DNA of 64,000 nt, from NCBI GenBank assembly GCA_016182655.1, contig JACPGB010000001.1, positions 1-64,000 of the forward strand, in the 5' to 3' direction. Every line of letters begins with the position of its first letter. The stretch's first letter is position 1. The notes beneath the pieces were generated by a model. That model was not told the DNA's origin. It worked only from the letters and a program-made list of their open reading frames with translations, and did no database searches. Positions 54,573 to 62,155 of this stretch are shown here, in pieces. Position numbers and translations under genes: made by a program. The DNA comes from Deltaproteobacteria bacterium. Its GTDB lineage: Bacteria > Desulfobacterota > GWC2-55-46.

Positions 54573-54578
54573 TATAGT
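54550..54578 (+). promoter_or_regulatory. Candidate promoter of the DUF523 gene, predicted leaderless
   Basis: TTGCGG (54550-54555), 17-base spacer, TATAGT (54573-54578), inside the end of purN. The -10 box ends 7 bases before the ATG at 54585; the -35 match is weak. Confidence 0.4.
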
Positions 54579-54584
54579 CTTAAA

Positions 54585-55019
54585 ATGACAAAAACAGTAA
54601 TCGTCAGCGCCTGCCTCATGGGCCTAAAGACCCGCTACGACGGAGGCGACGCGCTAAGCGCAGAGGCCCTGAAAGAGCTACAGGGCGCAATCCCCTTCCC
54701 TGTATGTCCCGAAGAGCTTGGCGGACTCCCGACACCGAGGCCGAGGGCCGAGATAGACCACGGCGATGGGACTGATGTGCTGAATGGCTCTTCACGCGTG
54801 GTCGATGAAAAGGGGCGCGACTGCACAGCCGCATTCTTAAGTGGCGCGGAAGCGGTCCTTGAGATAGCTCGCCTGACCGGCGCGCGCGCCGCGTTTCTGA
54901 AAGAAAAGAGCCCCTCGTGCGGCGTTGCGCTCATCTCTAAAAAAGGCGCGCAGGAGCCGGGCATGGGTGTGACGGCCGCACTACTCAAAAAAGATGGAGT
55001 GGAGATGAAGGGGTTTTAG
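54585..55019 (+). CDS. DUF523 domain-containing protein
   Basis: 144 residues. The family motifs VIVSACLMGLKTRYDGG (with Cys), FPVCPEELGGLPTPR and LKEKSPSCG are all present, with conserved cysteines at 10, about 39 and about 108. DUF523 proteins are widespread and have been proposed to bind metal or a nucleotide precursor; the reaction is unknown. It lies 12 bases after purN, so it may be read with it, but it also has its own promoter-like sequence. Confidence 0.93.
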   Translation: MTKTVIVSACLMGLKTRYDGGDALSAEALKELQGAIPFPVCPEELGGLPTPRPRAEIDHGDGTDVLNGSSRVVDEKGRDCTAAFLSGAEAVLEIARLTGARAAFLKEKSPSCGVALISKKGAQEPGMGVTAALLKKDGVEMKGF

Positions 55020-55029
55020 CAAAGTTTTT

Positions 55030-55078
55030 TCTCCCCTCCCTTGATGGGAGGGGATTATGGGGAGGGTGAAATCTTTAT
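55030..55078. repeat. Dispersed palindrome, CCCTCCCGTCAAGGGAGGGG family, inverted copy
   Basis: Read on the minus strand it gives TTTCACCCTCCCCATAATCCC followed by CCTCCCATCAAGGGAGGGG, the same layout as at 30844-30884. Confidence 0.65.
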
Positions 55079-55111
55079 ATCTTTAAGAAATCCGCGACGG
55101 AGGTATCCCGG

Positions 55112-55783
55112 ATGAAGCTCACCTATCAGGGCCATTCGTGCTTTATAGTAGAAGGCAAGGGTCAATCCATAATAATAGACCCGTTCCTCAACGGCAACCC
55201 GCTCGCCAAAATAAAACCGAAGGATGTTACCGTTAACGCCGTACTCGTCACGCACGGCCACGGCGATCATTTGGGTGATGCCGTCGAGATATCGAAGAAG
55301 AACAACGCGCCGGTAATTGGCACCTTCGAGCTCATCAATTACTGTCTTGCAAAGGGGGCCACCGGACACGCCATGCACATCGGAGGCGGACACAATTTTC
55401 CGTTCGGAAGGGTGAAACTCACGATCGCTCACCACGGCTCATCGACCGACACCGCCGCTACCGGAAACCCGTGCGGGTTTCTCGTAACGATTGACGGTAA
55501 GACCATTTATCACGCAGGAGACACCGGGCTTTTCTCTGACATGGCCTTGATAGGAGAGACGAACTCAATCGACTGCGCGCTCGTCCCCATAGGCGACAAC
55601 TTCACGATGGGGGTGGAGGACGCCATAAGGGCCGTGGGGATGCTCAAACCCAAGATAGCCGTCCCCATGCATTACAACACATTCGATGTGATAAAACAGG
55701 ACCCGGAGGCGTTTAGAAAAGGGCTTGCGGGAAAGCCGGTCAGGGTGGAGATATTGAAGCCGGGAGAGACGCTGGAGGTCTGA
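55112..55783 (+). CDS. UPF0173 metal-dependent hydrolase (UlaG-like metallo-beta-lactamase fold)
   Basis: 223 residues. Metal ligands in VLVTHGHGDHLGDAVE (HxHxDH), HHGSSTD, HAGDTGLFSDM and the C-terminal MHYNTF histidine. The opening YQGHSCF is the UPF0173 pattern. The family acts on phosphodiesters or lactones, but the physiological substrate is unknown. ATG at 55112 has a GGAGGTAT ribosome binding site. Confidence 0.94.
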   Translation: MKLTYQGHSCFIVEGKGQSIIIDPFLNGNPLAKIKPKDVTVNAVLVTHGHGDHLGDAVEISKKNNAPVIGTFELINYCLAKGATGHAMHIGGGHNFPFGRVKLTIAHHGSSTDTAATGNPCGFLVTIDGKTIYHAGDTGLFSDMALIGETNSIDCALVPIGDNFTMGVEDAIRAVGMLKPKIAVPMHYNTFDVIKQDPEAFRKGLAGKPVRVEILKPGETLEV

Positions 55784-55911
55784 GGCGGGGGCGTTTAGGG
55801 TAATATTGCATTGACAACTGACACGCGCGGAAAAACGGATTTGTTGGGTTACGCTCCGCTAACCCGACCTACGGCTACCACCTTATAAACATCATCAAAA
55901 GAGGATTTTTA

Positions 55912-55939
55912 TTGATATTTTCTTCATTTAATGTATAAA
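55912..55939 (+). promoter_or_regulatory. Sigma70-type promoter of the AT-rich orphan gene
   Basis: TTGATA (55912-55917), 16-base spacer, TATAAA (55934-55939). The transcript start falls about 17 bases before the ATG, leaving room for the GAGG ribosome binding site. Confidence 0.55.
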
Positions 55940-55962
55940 AGATTAAAACCTTTGAGGTCTCT

Positions 55963-56880
55963 ATGAAAAACGCTTTCTGCTCCAGCTGTAATAGACAAAC
56001 GGGCTTTAAAAGAGCTTTAGGGTGGGGAACTTTTTTTGCATGTATCTTAACGGGGGGTCTTTGGCTTCTAACAATCCCTTTTTATCCCAAAAGGTGTGTC
56101 ATTTGTGCTAATAAAACCTCAAAGGAGAATAAAGAAAAAAAAGAAATTTCTTTCGAGAGAATTGGGAAAGTCCTGATCGGTTTCGCTATATTCATAGTCG
56201 CAATGACAATCATCAGCGGAATTAATCAGTTGTTCTCTAAATCTGAAAAACCTCAAGACAACCAGATATCGGCAAAATTACAATCTAAACGGAAAGCTGC
56301 CGTGGAGAAATTCCGCAAGGAATTTACTGAGAATAGGGCTAGCTTTATGGCCCAGTTAGATGCGTCTTATCAGAAAAAAGATTACAAGGGAGTTATTAGC
56401 AAAGCGAGACCTTACCTTTTCATTGAGGATAATGAGCTTAAGAGTATGTATAAGAAATCTGTTAAACAAGCTTTTCTCAAGTCATCTTTCTTTGGTGATT
56501 GGAGTAATGCAAGAAGAATCAGTAAATCAGGAAACATTCATTTGAAAATTTGGGGACCTTATTTAGAATATGCCAATGAGCAGACCGATATCGCCAAACA
56601 GACGTTGCTTCGAGATTCGTTACCTGAGCTTAATATAATGTATGATGAAATTTGGGAGAAGGAAGTTGATTACTTGCTTACAAGTGAGGAGAAAAGGCGT
56701 TATAGAGGCAAATTGGACCGAGCCAAATTGTATTGGAAAAATGGAGAAGTGCAAGCCTTTACAATAGAAGGCCTTTACGATAGGAATCCCGTAACTGGGG
56801 CACGGATTTCGTCTGAGTTCAGGATTAAAAGTATAAACAATAAAGATACCGTAATAAACAATCTAATCCAGTTTGAGTGA
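55963..56880 (+). CDS. Zinc-ribbon membrane protein of unknown function, AT-rich
   Basis: 305 residues. The N-terminus has two CxxC pairs, Cys6-Cys9 and Cys45-Cys48, separated by a hydrophobic segment (about 20-41, GWGTFFACILTGGLWLLTIPF in part), a layout like the LITAF-type zinc fold in which a membrane-embedded helix sits between the cysteine knuckles. A second transmembrane helix follows (about 67-87). The remaining 215 residues are charged and helical with no recognised domain. Codon use and AT content differ strongly from the neighbours, suggesting recent transfer. It stands alone between dispersed repeats. Confidence 0.75.
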   Translation: MKNAFCSSCNRQTGFKRALGWGTFFACILTGGLWLLTIPFYPKRCVICANKTSKENKEKKEISFERIGKVLIGFAIFIVAMTIISGINQLFSKSEKPQDNQISAKLQSKRKAAVEKFRKEFTENRASFMAQLDASYQKKDYKGVISKARPYLFIEDNELKSMYKKSVKQAFLKSSFFGDWSNARRISKSGNIHLKIWGPYLEYANEQTDIAKQTLLRDSLPELNIMYDEIWEKEVDYLLTSEEKRRYRGKLDRAKLYWKNGEVQAFTIEGLYDRNPVTGARISSEFRIKSINNKDTVINNLIQFE

Positions 56881-57009
56881 GGAAAAGTTTCAGATGAAAC
56901 TGTTAACGTCTTCAATATAGGTTCATGAGGGATTTTCCCTTTACTTTACGGCTATTGCTAACTAACCCCGACAATTCTCCTTCGAAAAACCTCAATACAC
57001 CCCTCCTAA

Positions 57010-57076
57010 CCTCCCCTTGTAAAGGGGAGGAATAAAAAAAATCCCCTCCTTTACAAGGAGGGGCCAGGGGAGGTAG
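57010..57076. repeat. Paired GC-rich hairpins
   Basis: CCTCCCCTT/AAGGGGAGG (57010-57030) and CCCCTCCTT/AAGGAGGGG (57043-57063) are separated by an A/T run. They lie in the gap after the AT-rich gene and resemble the other CCCTCC palindromes. Confidence 0.6.
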
Positions 57077-57102
57077 ACTTTAAGCCCGCGCCTGTCAAAT
57101 GC

Positions 57103-57138
57103 AACAAACGGCGGGACTCATCCGTCCCGCCGTTTGTT
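57103..57138 (-). terminator. Terminator-like hairpin overlapping the stop of the 154-residue protein gene
   Basis: A perfect 15-bp stem (AACAAACGGCGGGAC with GTCCCGCCGTTTGTT) and a 6-base loop. The outer A/T pairs supply a U-rich side in either direction, so it could stop transcripts from both strands. Confidence 0.6.
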
Positions 57139-57601
57139 ACGTATGCCACCCGTACTTCAAATCCCCCTTGAGGGCAAGCGTCATGTCCTTCGTGTTCCCC
57201 AGGTCTCCGTCAGGGTGGTAATAGATGGTAATATAGTCCCAGTGGAAGTTGTCGATATCGTACTCGGACGACTGCGTCACATACCGCGCCTTTCCGTCCG
57301 CGCCTGTCTTGAAGTGGTGCTCGTCGACCCCGAGGGGTTTCAGTTCCCTCGGCTCCTTCCTCTCCAACCAAACCGTATAGACCGAGCCGGGTTTGAGGCC
57401 GGATAAGTCGATGCCGATCGATCTCTGGCCATAGGTGGTGCCCATCCTCTCAATTACGGCCTCGCCACTTCCGCCCCCGCCTGTAGCGTCCTTCAGGGGA
57501 AGTATCTTCTTTGCCGGATAGTCGAAGCCGAGCGTTATTGCCAGGAGGATTAACGAAACCAACAGAAAAACCGGTTTTTTATGCGAACGCGCCAAAAACA
57601 T
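57137..57601 (-). CDS. Small exported protein of unknown function
   Basis: 154 residues. A signal peptide or anchor (9-30, KPVFLLVSLILLAITLGFDYP) precedes a compact soluble domain: VIERMGTTYGQRSIGIDLSGLKPGSVYTVWLERKE and then IDNFHWDYITIYYHPDGD. The pattern G...L-x-P-x-x-x-Y-TVWL resembles Ig-like adhesion or anti-sigma K/periplasmic superoxide-type folds, but I cannot assign it. AAAGGAGGG precedes the ATG. It is followed by a strong hairpin and preceded 23 bases away by the ElyC-like gene. Confidence 0.65.
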   Translation of the reverse strand: MFLARSHKKPVFLLVSLILLAITLGFDYPAKKILPLKDATGGGGSGEAVIERMGTTYGQRSIGIDLSGLKPGSVYTVWLERKEPRELKPLGVDEHHFKTGADGKARYVTQSSEYDIDNFHWDYITIYYHPDGDLGNTKDMTLALKGDLKYGWHT

Positions 57602-57624
57602 AAGACCCTCCTTTCAAAAAGCCC

Positions 57625-58224
57625 TTAAAAGTGGTACGCCCCTATGCCGAACCCGGCGGCGTACCAGTAGAATTTAAGGAATTCTATCGTCAGGAGCCCG
57701 AGTGAAGTAGACCCCCACCACCTCGTCTCGTCAAAGTTTGGAGAATCCACGCTGTAAGGCATTATGACGTAATCATCCGGCATTATGCGCCGGAACAGGT
57801 AGAGCGCCCTCTTCATGTGATAGGCGGAGGTGATGAGGACCATCGACCTGTACCCCCTCTCCTCGAATATGCGCCTCACCTCGATGGCGTTCTCCATAGT
57901 AGAGCGAGAATTTTTCTCAAGTATTATCCTTAACCTGTCTTTTTCACTAAGTTTTTTCTTGAAAAAGATAGAATCCAGCTCCGCGTCCTCGTGTACCCCG
58001 CTCAATATCATCACCCCTGCAGAGCCTGAGGACAGGAGCGAGAGCCCGACTTCCGTCCTCCCGAGCCCGCCGGTGAGAACGACTATTGCGTCGGCCTTTC
58101 CCCTCGCTTCGATTGCGTCTATCGCCCTGACGTCCCCGATGAAGCCGGAGAAGAGATATATGATGTAGGACGCGACGAGCGCCGCAATGAGCGCGAGCCC
58201 CCTGTTATTTGCCCTATTATTCAT
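57625..58224 (-). CDS. YdcF/ElyC/SanA family (DUF218) membrane protein
   Basis: 199 residues. One N-terminal membrane helix ([19 protein letters not shown]) and a DUF218 domain with [42 protein letters not shown] and [13 protein letters not shown]. ElyC and SanA proteins affect envelope integrity and undecaprenyl-phosphate recycling; the activity is not fixed. It is transcribed divergently from rpmB and toward the exported protein gene. Confidence 0.88.
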   Translation of the reverse strand: MNNRANNRGLALIAALVASYIIYLFSGFIGDVRAIDAIEARGKADAIVVLTGGLGRTEVGLSLLSSGSAGVMILSGVHEDAELDSIFFKKKLSEKDRLRIILEKNSRSTMENAIEVRRIFEERGYRSMVLITSAYHMKRALYLFRRIMPDDYVIMPYSVDSPNFDETRWWGSTSLGLLTIEFLKFYWYAAGFGIGAYHF

Positions 58225-58241
58225 TATACTTCAAAAATCCC

Positions 58242-58270
58242 TTGCAGAGTCCCGTCTTTTGTGCTATTTT
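58242..58270 (+). promoter_or_regulatory. Candidate promoter of rpmB
   Basis: TTGCAG (58242-58247), 17-base spacer, TATTTT (58265-58270). Moderate match only. Confidence 0.3.
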
Positions 58271-58304
58271 TTTTAGATTACAATTTTCCCCGGAGGAGAT
58301 CCAG

Positions 58305-58496
58305 ATGGCAGCCACTTGCGACATATGCAAAAAGGGCCCGACATTCGGCAACAATGTCAGCCACGCCCATAACAAGACCAGGAGGAGGTGGAACCCCAAC
58401 CTCCAGTCCGTCCGTGCCCTTCAGAACGGCAAGGTAAAGAAGATCAGGGTCTGCAGCAGATGCATCCGCTCAGGCGCGGTCACCAAGGCCGTCTGA
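58305..58496 (+). CDS. rpmB: 50S ribosomal protein L28
   Basis: 63 residues from ATG at 58305, with GGAGGAG 8 bases upstream. The zinc-binding form: [25 protein letters not shown] with CxxC and the C-terminal [10 protein letters not shown] pair. L28 is a late-assembling 50S protein. It is a single-gene transcript ended by a strong terminator. Confidence 0.96.
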   Translation: MAATCDICKKGPTFGNNVSHAHNKTRRRWNPNLQSVRALQNGKVKKIRVCSRCIRSGAVTKAV

Positions 58497-58524
58497 TCCG
58501 TTCCAACCTCTTTCGCTTACAGGA

Positions 58525-58546
58525 CCCGCCGAAAGGCGGGTTTTTT
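58525..58546 (+). terminator. Rho-independent terminator after rpmB
   Basis: CCCGCC, GAAA loop, GGCGGG and six T, 28 bases beyond the rpmB stop. Confidence 0.9.
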
Positions 58547-58590
58547 GTTCTCTCTTGCGCACTTCAGGCATTTAGGGGAACAGGAGATAG

Positions 58591-58620
58591 TCCTGGCCGG
58601 ACGGGCAAAGTTCATATCCA
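58591..58620 (-). repeat. Inverted fragment of the 88/89-bp repeat
   Basis: On the minus strand it begins GGATATGAACTTTGCCCGTC and continues CCGGCCAGGAC, matching 52591-52620 with one mismatch. No full unit follows. Confidence 0.7.
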
Positions 58621-58681
58621 ACGATAGCGGGATGTTTAGATTTTAAGTCGTCTCCGGATACTCTGGCCCTGTGCCGAGCAG

Positions 58682-58726
58682 TCACCCTCACCTTAATCCC
58701 CTCCCGTCAAGGGATGGGAAGTATCT
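58682..58726. repeat. Dispersed palindrome, CCCTCCCGTCAAGGGAGGGG family
   Basis: TCACCCTCACCTTAATCCCC followed by CTCCCGTCAAGGGATGGGAAG; a direct copy of the unit at 30844-30884. Confidence 0.65.
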
Positions 58727-58767
58727 TATTGGGGATGATTTTCGACTTCTAACCACCCAGACACGCC

Positions 58768-59160
58768 CTACCCTTCATCCTCGATCACTGCTATCGCGTC
58801 TATCTCTACCTCGACGCCCTTCGGGAGCGCGCTTACTTCCACCGTCGCCCTCGCCGGGTAAGGCGGCGTGAAGAACTCTCCATACACTCCGTTCATGTCG
58901 GCGAACCTGGATAAGTCCTTGAGGAATACCGTCGTCTTCACTATGTCCTTTAGTCCCCCGCCGGCCTCGGCGAGGACCATCTGCAGGTTCCGTAATACCT
59001 GCCTCGTCTGTATCTTGATGTCCCCCGGCACGACCTCGCCCGTCATCGGCTCTATCGGTATCTGGCCCGAGAGATAAATATGCCGGCCTATCTGCACGGC
59101 CTGGGAGTACGGCCCTATCGCCTTCGGGGCCATGTCGGTCTTTATCTCTTTTCTCTGCAT
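58768..59160 (-). CDS. ridA: RidA family enamine/imine deaminase
   Basis: 130 residues from ATG at 59160 with a GGAGG ribosome binding site; an upstream start is rejected because it covers a dispersed repeat. Signature IGPYSQAVQIGRHIYLSGQIP and PYPARATVEVSALPKGVEVEIDAIA, with the substrate arginine in PARATVEV. RidA hydrolyses reactive 2-aminoacrylate and related imines. It follows the RelA/SpoT homologue by 64 bases. Confidence 0.95.
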   Translation of the reverse strand: MQRKEIKTDMAPKAIGPYSQAVQIGRHIYLSGQIPIEPMTGEVVPGDIKIQTRQVLRNLQMVLAEAGGGLKDIVKTTVFLKDLSRFADMNGVYGEFFTPPYPARATVEVSALPKGVEVEIDAIAVIEDEG

Positions 59161-59186
59161 CAAACCTCCTGTCCTTGTTAGAACTG

Positions 59187-59217
59187 GATTCCCGATAAAA
59201 ACCTCGGGAATGACAAA
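59187..59217 (-). repeat. TGTCATTCCCG family repeat, inverted copy
   Basis: On the minus strand TTGTCATTCCCGAGGTTTTT, then ATCGGGAATCCAG; the same element as at 17309-17336. Confidence 0.65.
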
Positions 59218-59224
59218 CAAAACA

Positions 59225-61396
59225 TCAGACCGTCCCCTCCGAGTCCTTGGCGACCCCCCGGAGCCTCTCCACCTTTATGACCTTCTTTATCTTCTGTAGC
59301 CCGGCTATGATGGATTTCAGGTGCTGGAGGTCGTTTACCTCGACCTCGAAGGTGCAGACGGCCTTGTTCTCCTGGTTGGTCTTTATGTCCGCGCTCGAGA
59401 TGTTGGCGTCAGCGGCCTTTATGGCGTTCGTCATCTCGGCGAGCAACCCCTTTTCATTACGGCAGAGGACCTCTATCTTAGCGGGCCTCGTCGTCCGCGC
59501 CTTCTTGTCCCACTCGACGTCGATCTTGCGTTCGTTGTCTATATTCATGAGGTTCGAGCACCCCATCGCGTGTATCGCCACCCCCTGCCCGTGCGTTATG
59601 AACCCGGCTATCTCGTCTCCGGGTAGCGGGTTACAGCATTTGGCGAACCTGACCATCACGTCCTCTACGCCCTTTACGATGACCGCGTTCCTCGTGGGCT
59701 TGGACTTGAACTTGTCGAGCACCTTCCTGAAAAAGAACTTCTGCTTTTGTTCGAGCTTCTCGGGCGGCAGTATCTTCCCCAGTATCTGGTGTATCGAGAC
59801 CTTGCCGTAACCGATGGACGCAAGGAGGCTGTCCAGATCCTTCAACCCAAGGTCTTTCCCTATCTTGTCGAGCTCCCCGGTCTTAAGGAGCTTCGCGTAC
59901 TCGACGCCGTGCTTGAAGAACTCCTTCTCGCAGATCTCTTTTCCGAGGTCGATGGACTTTTCCCTCTCCTCGGTCTTTATCCACTGCCTGATCCTCGCCT
60001 TTGCCTTGGAGCTCACGACGAACTTCAGCCAGTCCTTCGACGGGTGGTGCGACTGCGCGGTCACTATCTCGACGACGTCGCCGTTCCTGAGCTTGTACTT
60101 AAGGGGCACCATCCGCCCGTTGACCTTGGCGCTCGCGCACCTGTTGCCTATGTCGGTATGGATGGCAAACGCGAAGTCAACCGGGGTCGCGCCGACGGGA
60201 AACTCCTTTACCGCGCCCTTCGGGGTAAATACAAAGACCTCCTCGGGGAAGAGGTCGATCTTCAGCGACTCCATGAACTCGTCGGAGTCCTTGAGGTCTT
60301 TTTGCCATTCGAGGAGTTGCCGGAGCCACGCGAAGTTCCTGTCGTCCTTGCCCCCGGGCGCGACCCCCTCCTTGTACTTCCAGTGCGCGGCGATCCCGTA
60401 TTCCGCTATCCTGTGCATCTCCTCGGTCCGTATCTGGACCTCCATCCTGATCCCGTAAGGCCCGACTACCGTCGTGTGGAGAGACTGATACAGGTTGAGC
60501 TTCGGTATGGCTATGTAGTCCTTGAAACGCCCCGGCACCGGCTTCCATAAGGAATGCACGAGCCCCAGGACCTCGTAACAGTCCTTGATCTCCTTCACGA
60601 CGACCCTGAAGGCGATGATGTCGTGGATGTTCTCGAAGTCGACGTCCTGGTCGCTCATCTTCTTGAAGATGCTGTATATCTGCTTGAACCTTCCGGTGAC
60701 CTCGCCCGAGACCCCGTGCTCCTTGAGCTTCTCCTCGATTATCCCCTTTACCTCTTCTATGTAGCTCTCCCTCTGGAGCCGCTCCTTCGTGAGCTTGTCT
60801 TTGAGCCACGCGCACTTCTCGGGCTCAAGGTACATAAAGGCGAGGTCCTCGAGCTCGAACTTCATCCACCCGATGCCGAGCCTGTTGGCGAGCGGCGCGT
60901 AGATGTCGAGCGTCTCCCGCGCTATCTTTTTCTGCCTTGTCGGGTCGAGCGCGGAAAGTGTCCTCATGTTGTGGAGCCTGTCGCAGAGCTTTATGAGTAT
61001 GACGCGGATGTCCCGGCCCATGGCCAGTATCATCTTCCGGAAGTTCTCGGCCTCCTGGTCCTCCTTCTTCTCGAAGGTCATCCGGCTCAACTTGGTGAGG
61101 CCGTCGACGAGGTTCGCCACCTCGGAGCCGAAGACCTCCTCTATCTTTTCAATCGTTGTGTGCGTGTCCTCGACCGTGTCGTGGAGGAGGCCCGTTGCGA
61201 TGGACTCGGGGTCCATTTTGAGGGAAGTGAGTATGTTGGCTACTTCAAGGGGGTGGTTAAGATAGGGCTCTCCGGACATCCTCGTCTGGCCCTGATGGAC
61301 GACCCCGGAGAAGACATAGGCCTTCTTTATAATATCGAGGTCGGCGGACGGGTTGTAGGCGGCTACTTTTTCAAGGATTTCCTCTAATCTGACCAT
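59225..61396 (-). CDS. Bifunctional (p)ppGpp synthetase/hydrolase (RelA/SpoT homologue)
   Basis: 723 residues. HD hydrolase domain (FSGVVHQGQTRMSGEPYLNHPLEVA, HDTVEDT and LCDRLHNMRTL), synthetase domain with YQSLHTTVVGPYGIRMEVQIRT (core SLHTTVVG and QIRT) and AEYGIAAHWKYKEG, TGS domain (FVFTPKGAVKEFPVGATPVDFAF), zinc-finger/helical region with CCNPLPGD and a C-terminal ACT domain. Both catalytic halves look intact, so it should make and degrade the alarmone. No second RelA/SpoT gene is seen. Promoter and start codon are nearly adjacent. Confidence 0.97.
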   Translation of the reverse strand: MVRLEEILEKVAAYNPSADLDIIKKAYVFSGVVHQGQTRMSGEPYLNHPLEVANILTSLKMDPESIATGLLHDTVEDTHTTIEKIEEVFGSEVANLVDGLTKLSRMTFEKKEDQEAENFRKMILAMGRDIRVILIKLCDRLHNMRTLSALDPTRQKKIARETLDIYAPLANRLGIGWMKFELEDLAFMYLEPEKCAWLKDKLTKERLQRESYIEEVKGIIEEKLKEHGVSGEVTGRFKQIYSIFKKMSDQDVDFENIHDIIAFRVVVKEIKDCYEVLGLVHSLWKPVPGRFKDYIAIPKLNLYQSLHTTVVGPYGIRMEVQIRTEEMHRIAEYGIAAHWKYKEGVAPGGKDDRNFAWLRQLLEWQKDLKDSDEFMESLKIDLFPEEVFVFTPKGAVKEFPVGATPVDFAFAIHTDIGNRCASAKVNGRMVPLKYKLRNGDVVEIVTAQSHHPSKDWLKFVVSSKAKARIRQWIKTEEREKSIDLGKEICEKEFFKHGVEYAKLLKTGELDKIGKDLGLKDLDSLLASIGYGKVSIHQILGKILPPEKLEQKQKFFFRKVLDKFKSKPTRNAVIVKGVEDVMVRFAKCCNPLPGDEIAGFITHGQGVAIHAMGCSNLMNIDNERKIDVEWDKKARTTRPAKIEVLCRNEKGLLAEMTNAIKAADANISSADIKTNQENKAVCTFEVEVNDLQHLKSIIAGLQKIKKVIKVERLRGVAKDSEGTV

Positions 61397-61404
61397 ATCA
61401 TACC

Positions 61405-61433
61405 AATTTAACGTAAAAACAGGGACTTTTCAA
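61405..61433 (-). promoter_or_regulatory. Candidate promoter of the RelA/SpoT homologue, nearly leaderless
   Basis: On the minus strand, TTGAAA (61428-61433), 17-base spacer, TAAATT (61405-61410). The -10 box ends 9 bases before the ATG at 61396. Confidence 0.4.
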
Positions 61434-61629
61434 TAGACAACGCCTTTTGAGGTGTCCACTTATTTTACAACCCTGAAAATATGATAACCATTGGATTCTT
61501 ATTGGTTTTTAGCAGGCCGCCCACTTCGCTTAAAAAACTACCCATAATATCCTTTACACTTTACAGGATTTAAATACCTTTGAAAGTGGGATTTTTCAAT
61601 TAAATCAATAAGTTAAAAATTTAAAAAAC

Positions 61630-61645
61630 TGGTTCGTTTTTTGCA
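61630..61645 (+). promoter_or_regulatory. Sigma54 (RpoN)-type -24/-12 promoter
   Basis: TGGTTC (61630-61635), five bases, TTGCA (61641-61645). The spacing and the invariant GG and GC of the TGGCAC-N5-TTGCW consensus are met; CA of the first half is TT. The start point would fall near 61657, about 40 bases before the lipoprotein-like gene with its own ribosome binding site. A perfect TATAAT (61651-61656) overlaps but has no good -35. The rest of the 299-base gap 61397-61695 is AT-rich, without a gene. Confidence 0.5.
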
Positions 61646-61695
61646 TTAAATATAATGCCTTTATCAGCAAAAATTTAAAGAGGGGTCGAGATAAA

Positions 61696-62106
61696 ATGAA
61701 AACCAGGGATATCAAAACCGCGTTTCTGGCCCTGCTTGCGGCCTTTTTCATAATGACGGCCGAGGGGTGCGACAAGGGCCCAGTGGACGGCACGCTCCCC
61801 CGGAAGCTTACGGCTGACTACCACGCCGTCTTCCTTGACAACGGCCAGGTATTCTTTGGAAGGCTCAAGGCCCCCTCCTCCGATTTCATCGAGCTTACGG
61901 ATGTCTTCTATGTCAGGAGCGAGACGAATAAAGAAACAAAAGAAGTTAGGAGCGTGCTCATCAAGAGGGGGCAGGAGTGGCACGGCCCGGATATGATGTT
62001 CGTGAACTCGAAGCACGTCACCCTTATCGAGCCGGTATCCCCCGGCTCCAAGGTGGGCGAGCTCATAAAAGAGGCGGCCTCAAAGGGCGCAGGTACGGAC
62101 AAGTAG
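61696..62106 (+). CDS. Small exported protein, possible lipoprotein
   Basis: 136 residues with a GAGGGG ribosome binding site. A hydrophobic signal (KTAFLALLAAFFIMTAEGC) ends in Cys25; the TAEGC sequence is not an ideal lipobox (Glu at -2), so lipidation is only possible. The mature part (VDGTLPRKLTADYHAVFLDNGQVFFGRLKAPSSDFIELTDVFYV) resembles small beta-barrel domains that begin 'AV-LdNGqvyfGkL', found in many Deltaproteobacterial exported proteins. It precedes the repeat-rich surface protein by 49 bases and is probably co-transcribed. Confidence 0.75.
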   Translation: MKTRDIKTAFLALLAAFFIMTAEGCDKGPVDGTLPRKLTADYHAVFLDNGQVFFGRLKAPSSDFIELTDVFYVRSETNKETKEVRSVLIKRGQEWHGPDMMFVNSKHVTLIEPVSPGSKVGELIKEAASKGAGTDK

Positions 62107-62155
62107 GTTTTGCCCGATTTTGCATTTAACCCATGTTGAATAGCAGGGGAATCCC

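Noticed and set aside
56360-56545. Overlapping plus-strand frame inside the AT-rich gene
   Set aside because: Alternative frame of the 305-residue protein, without a ribosome binding site.
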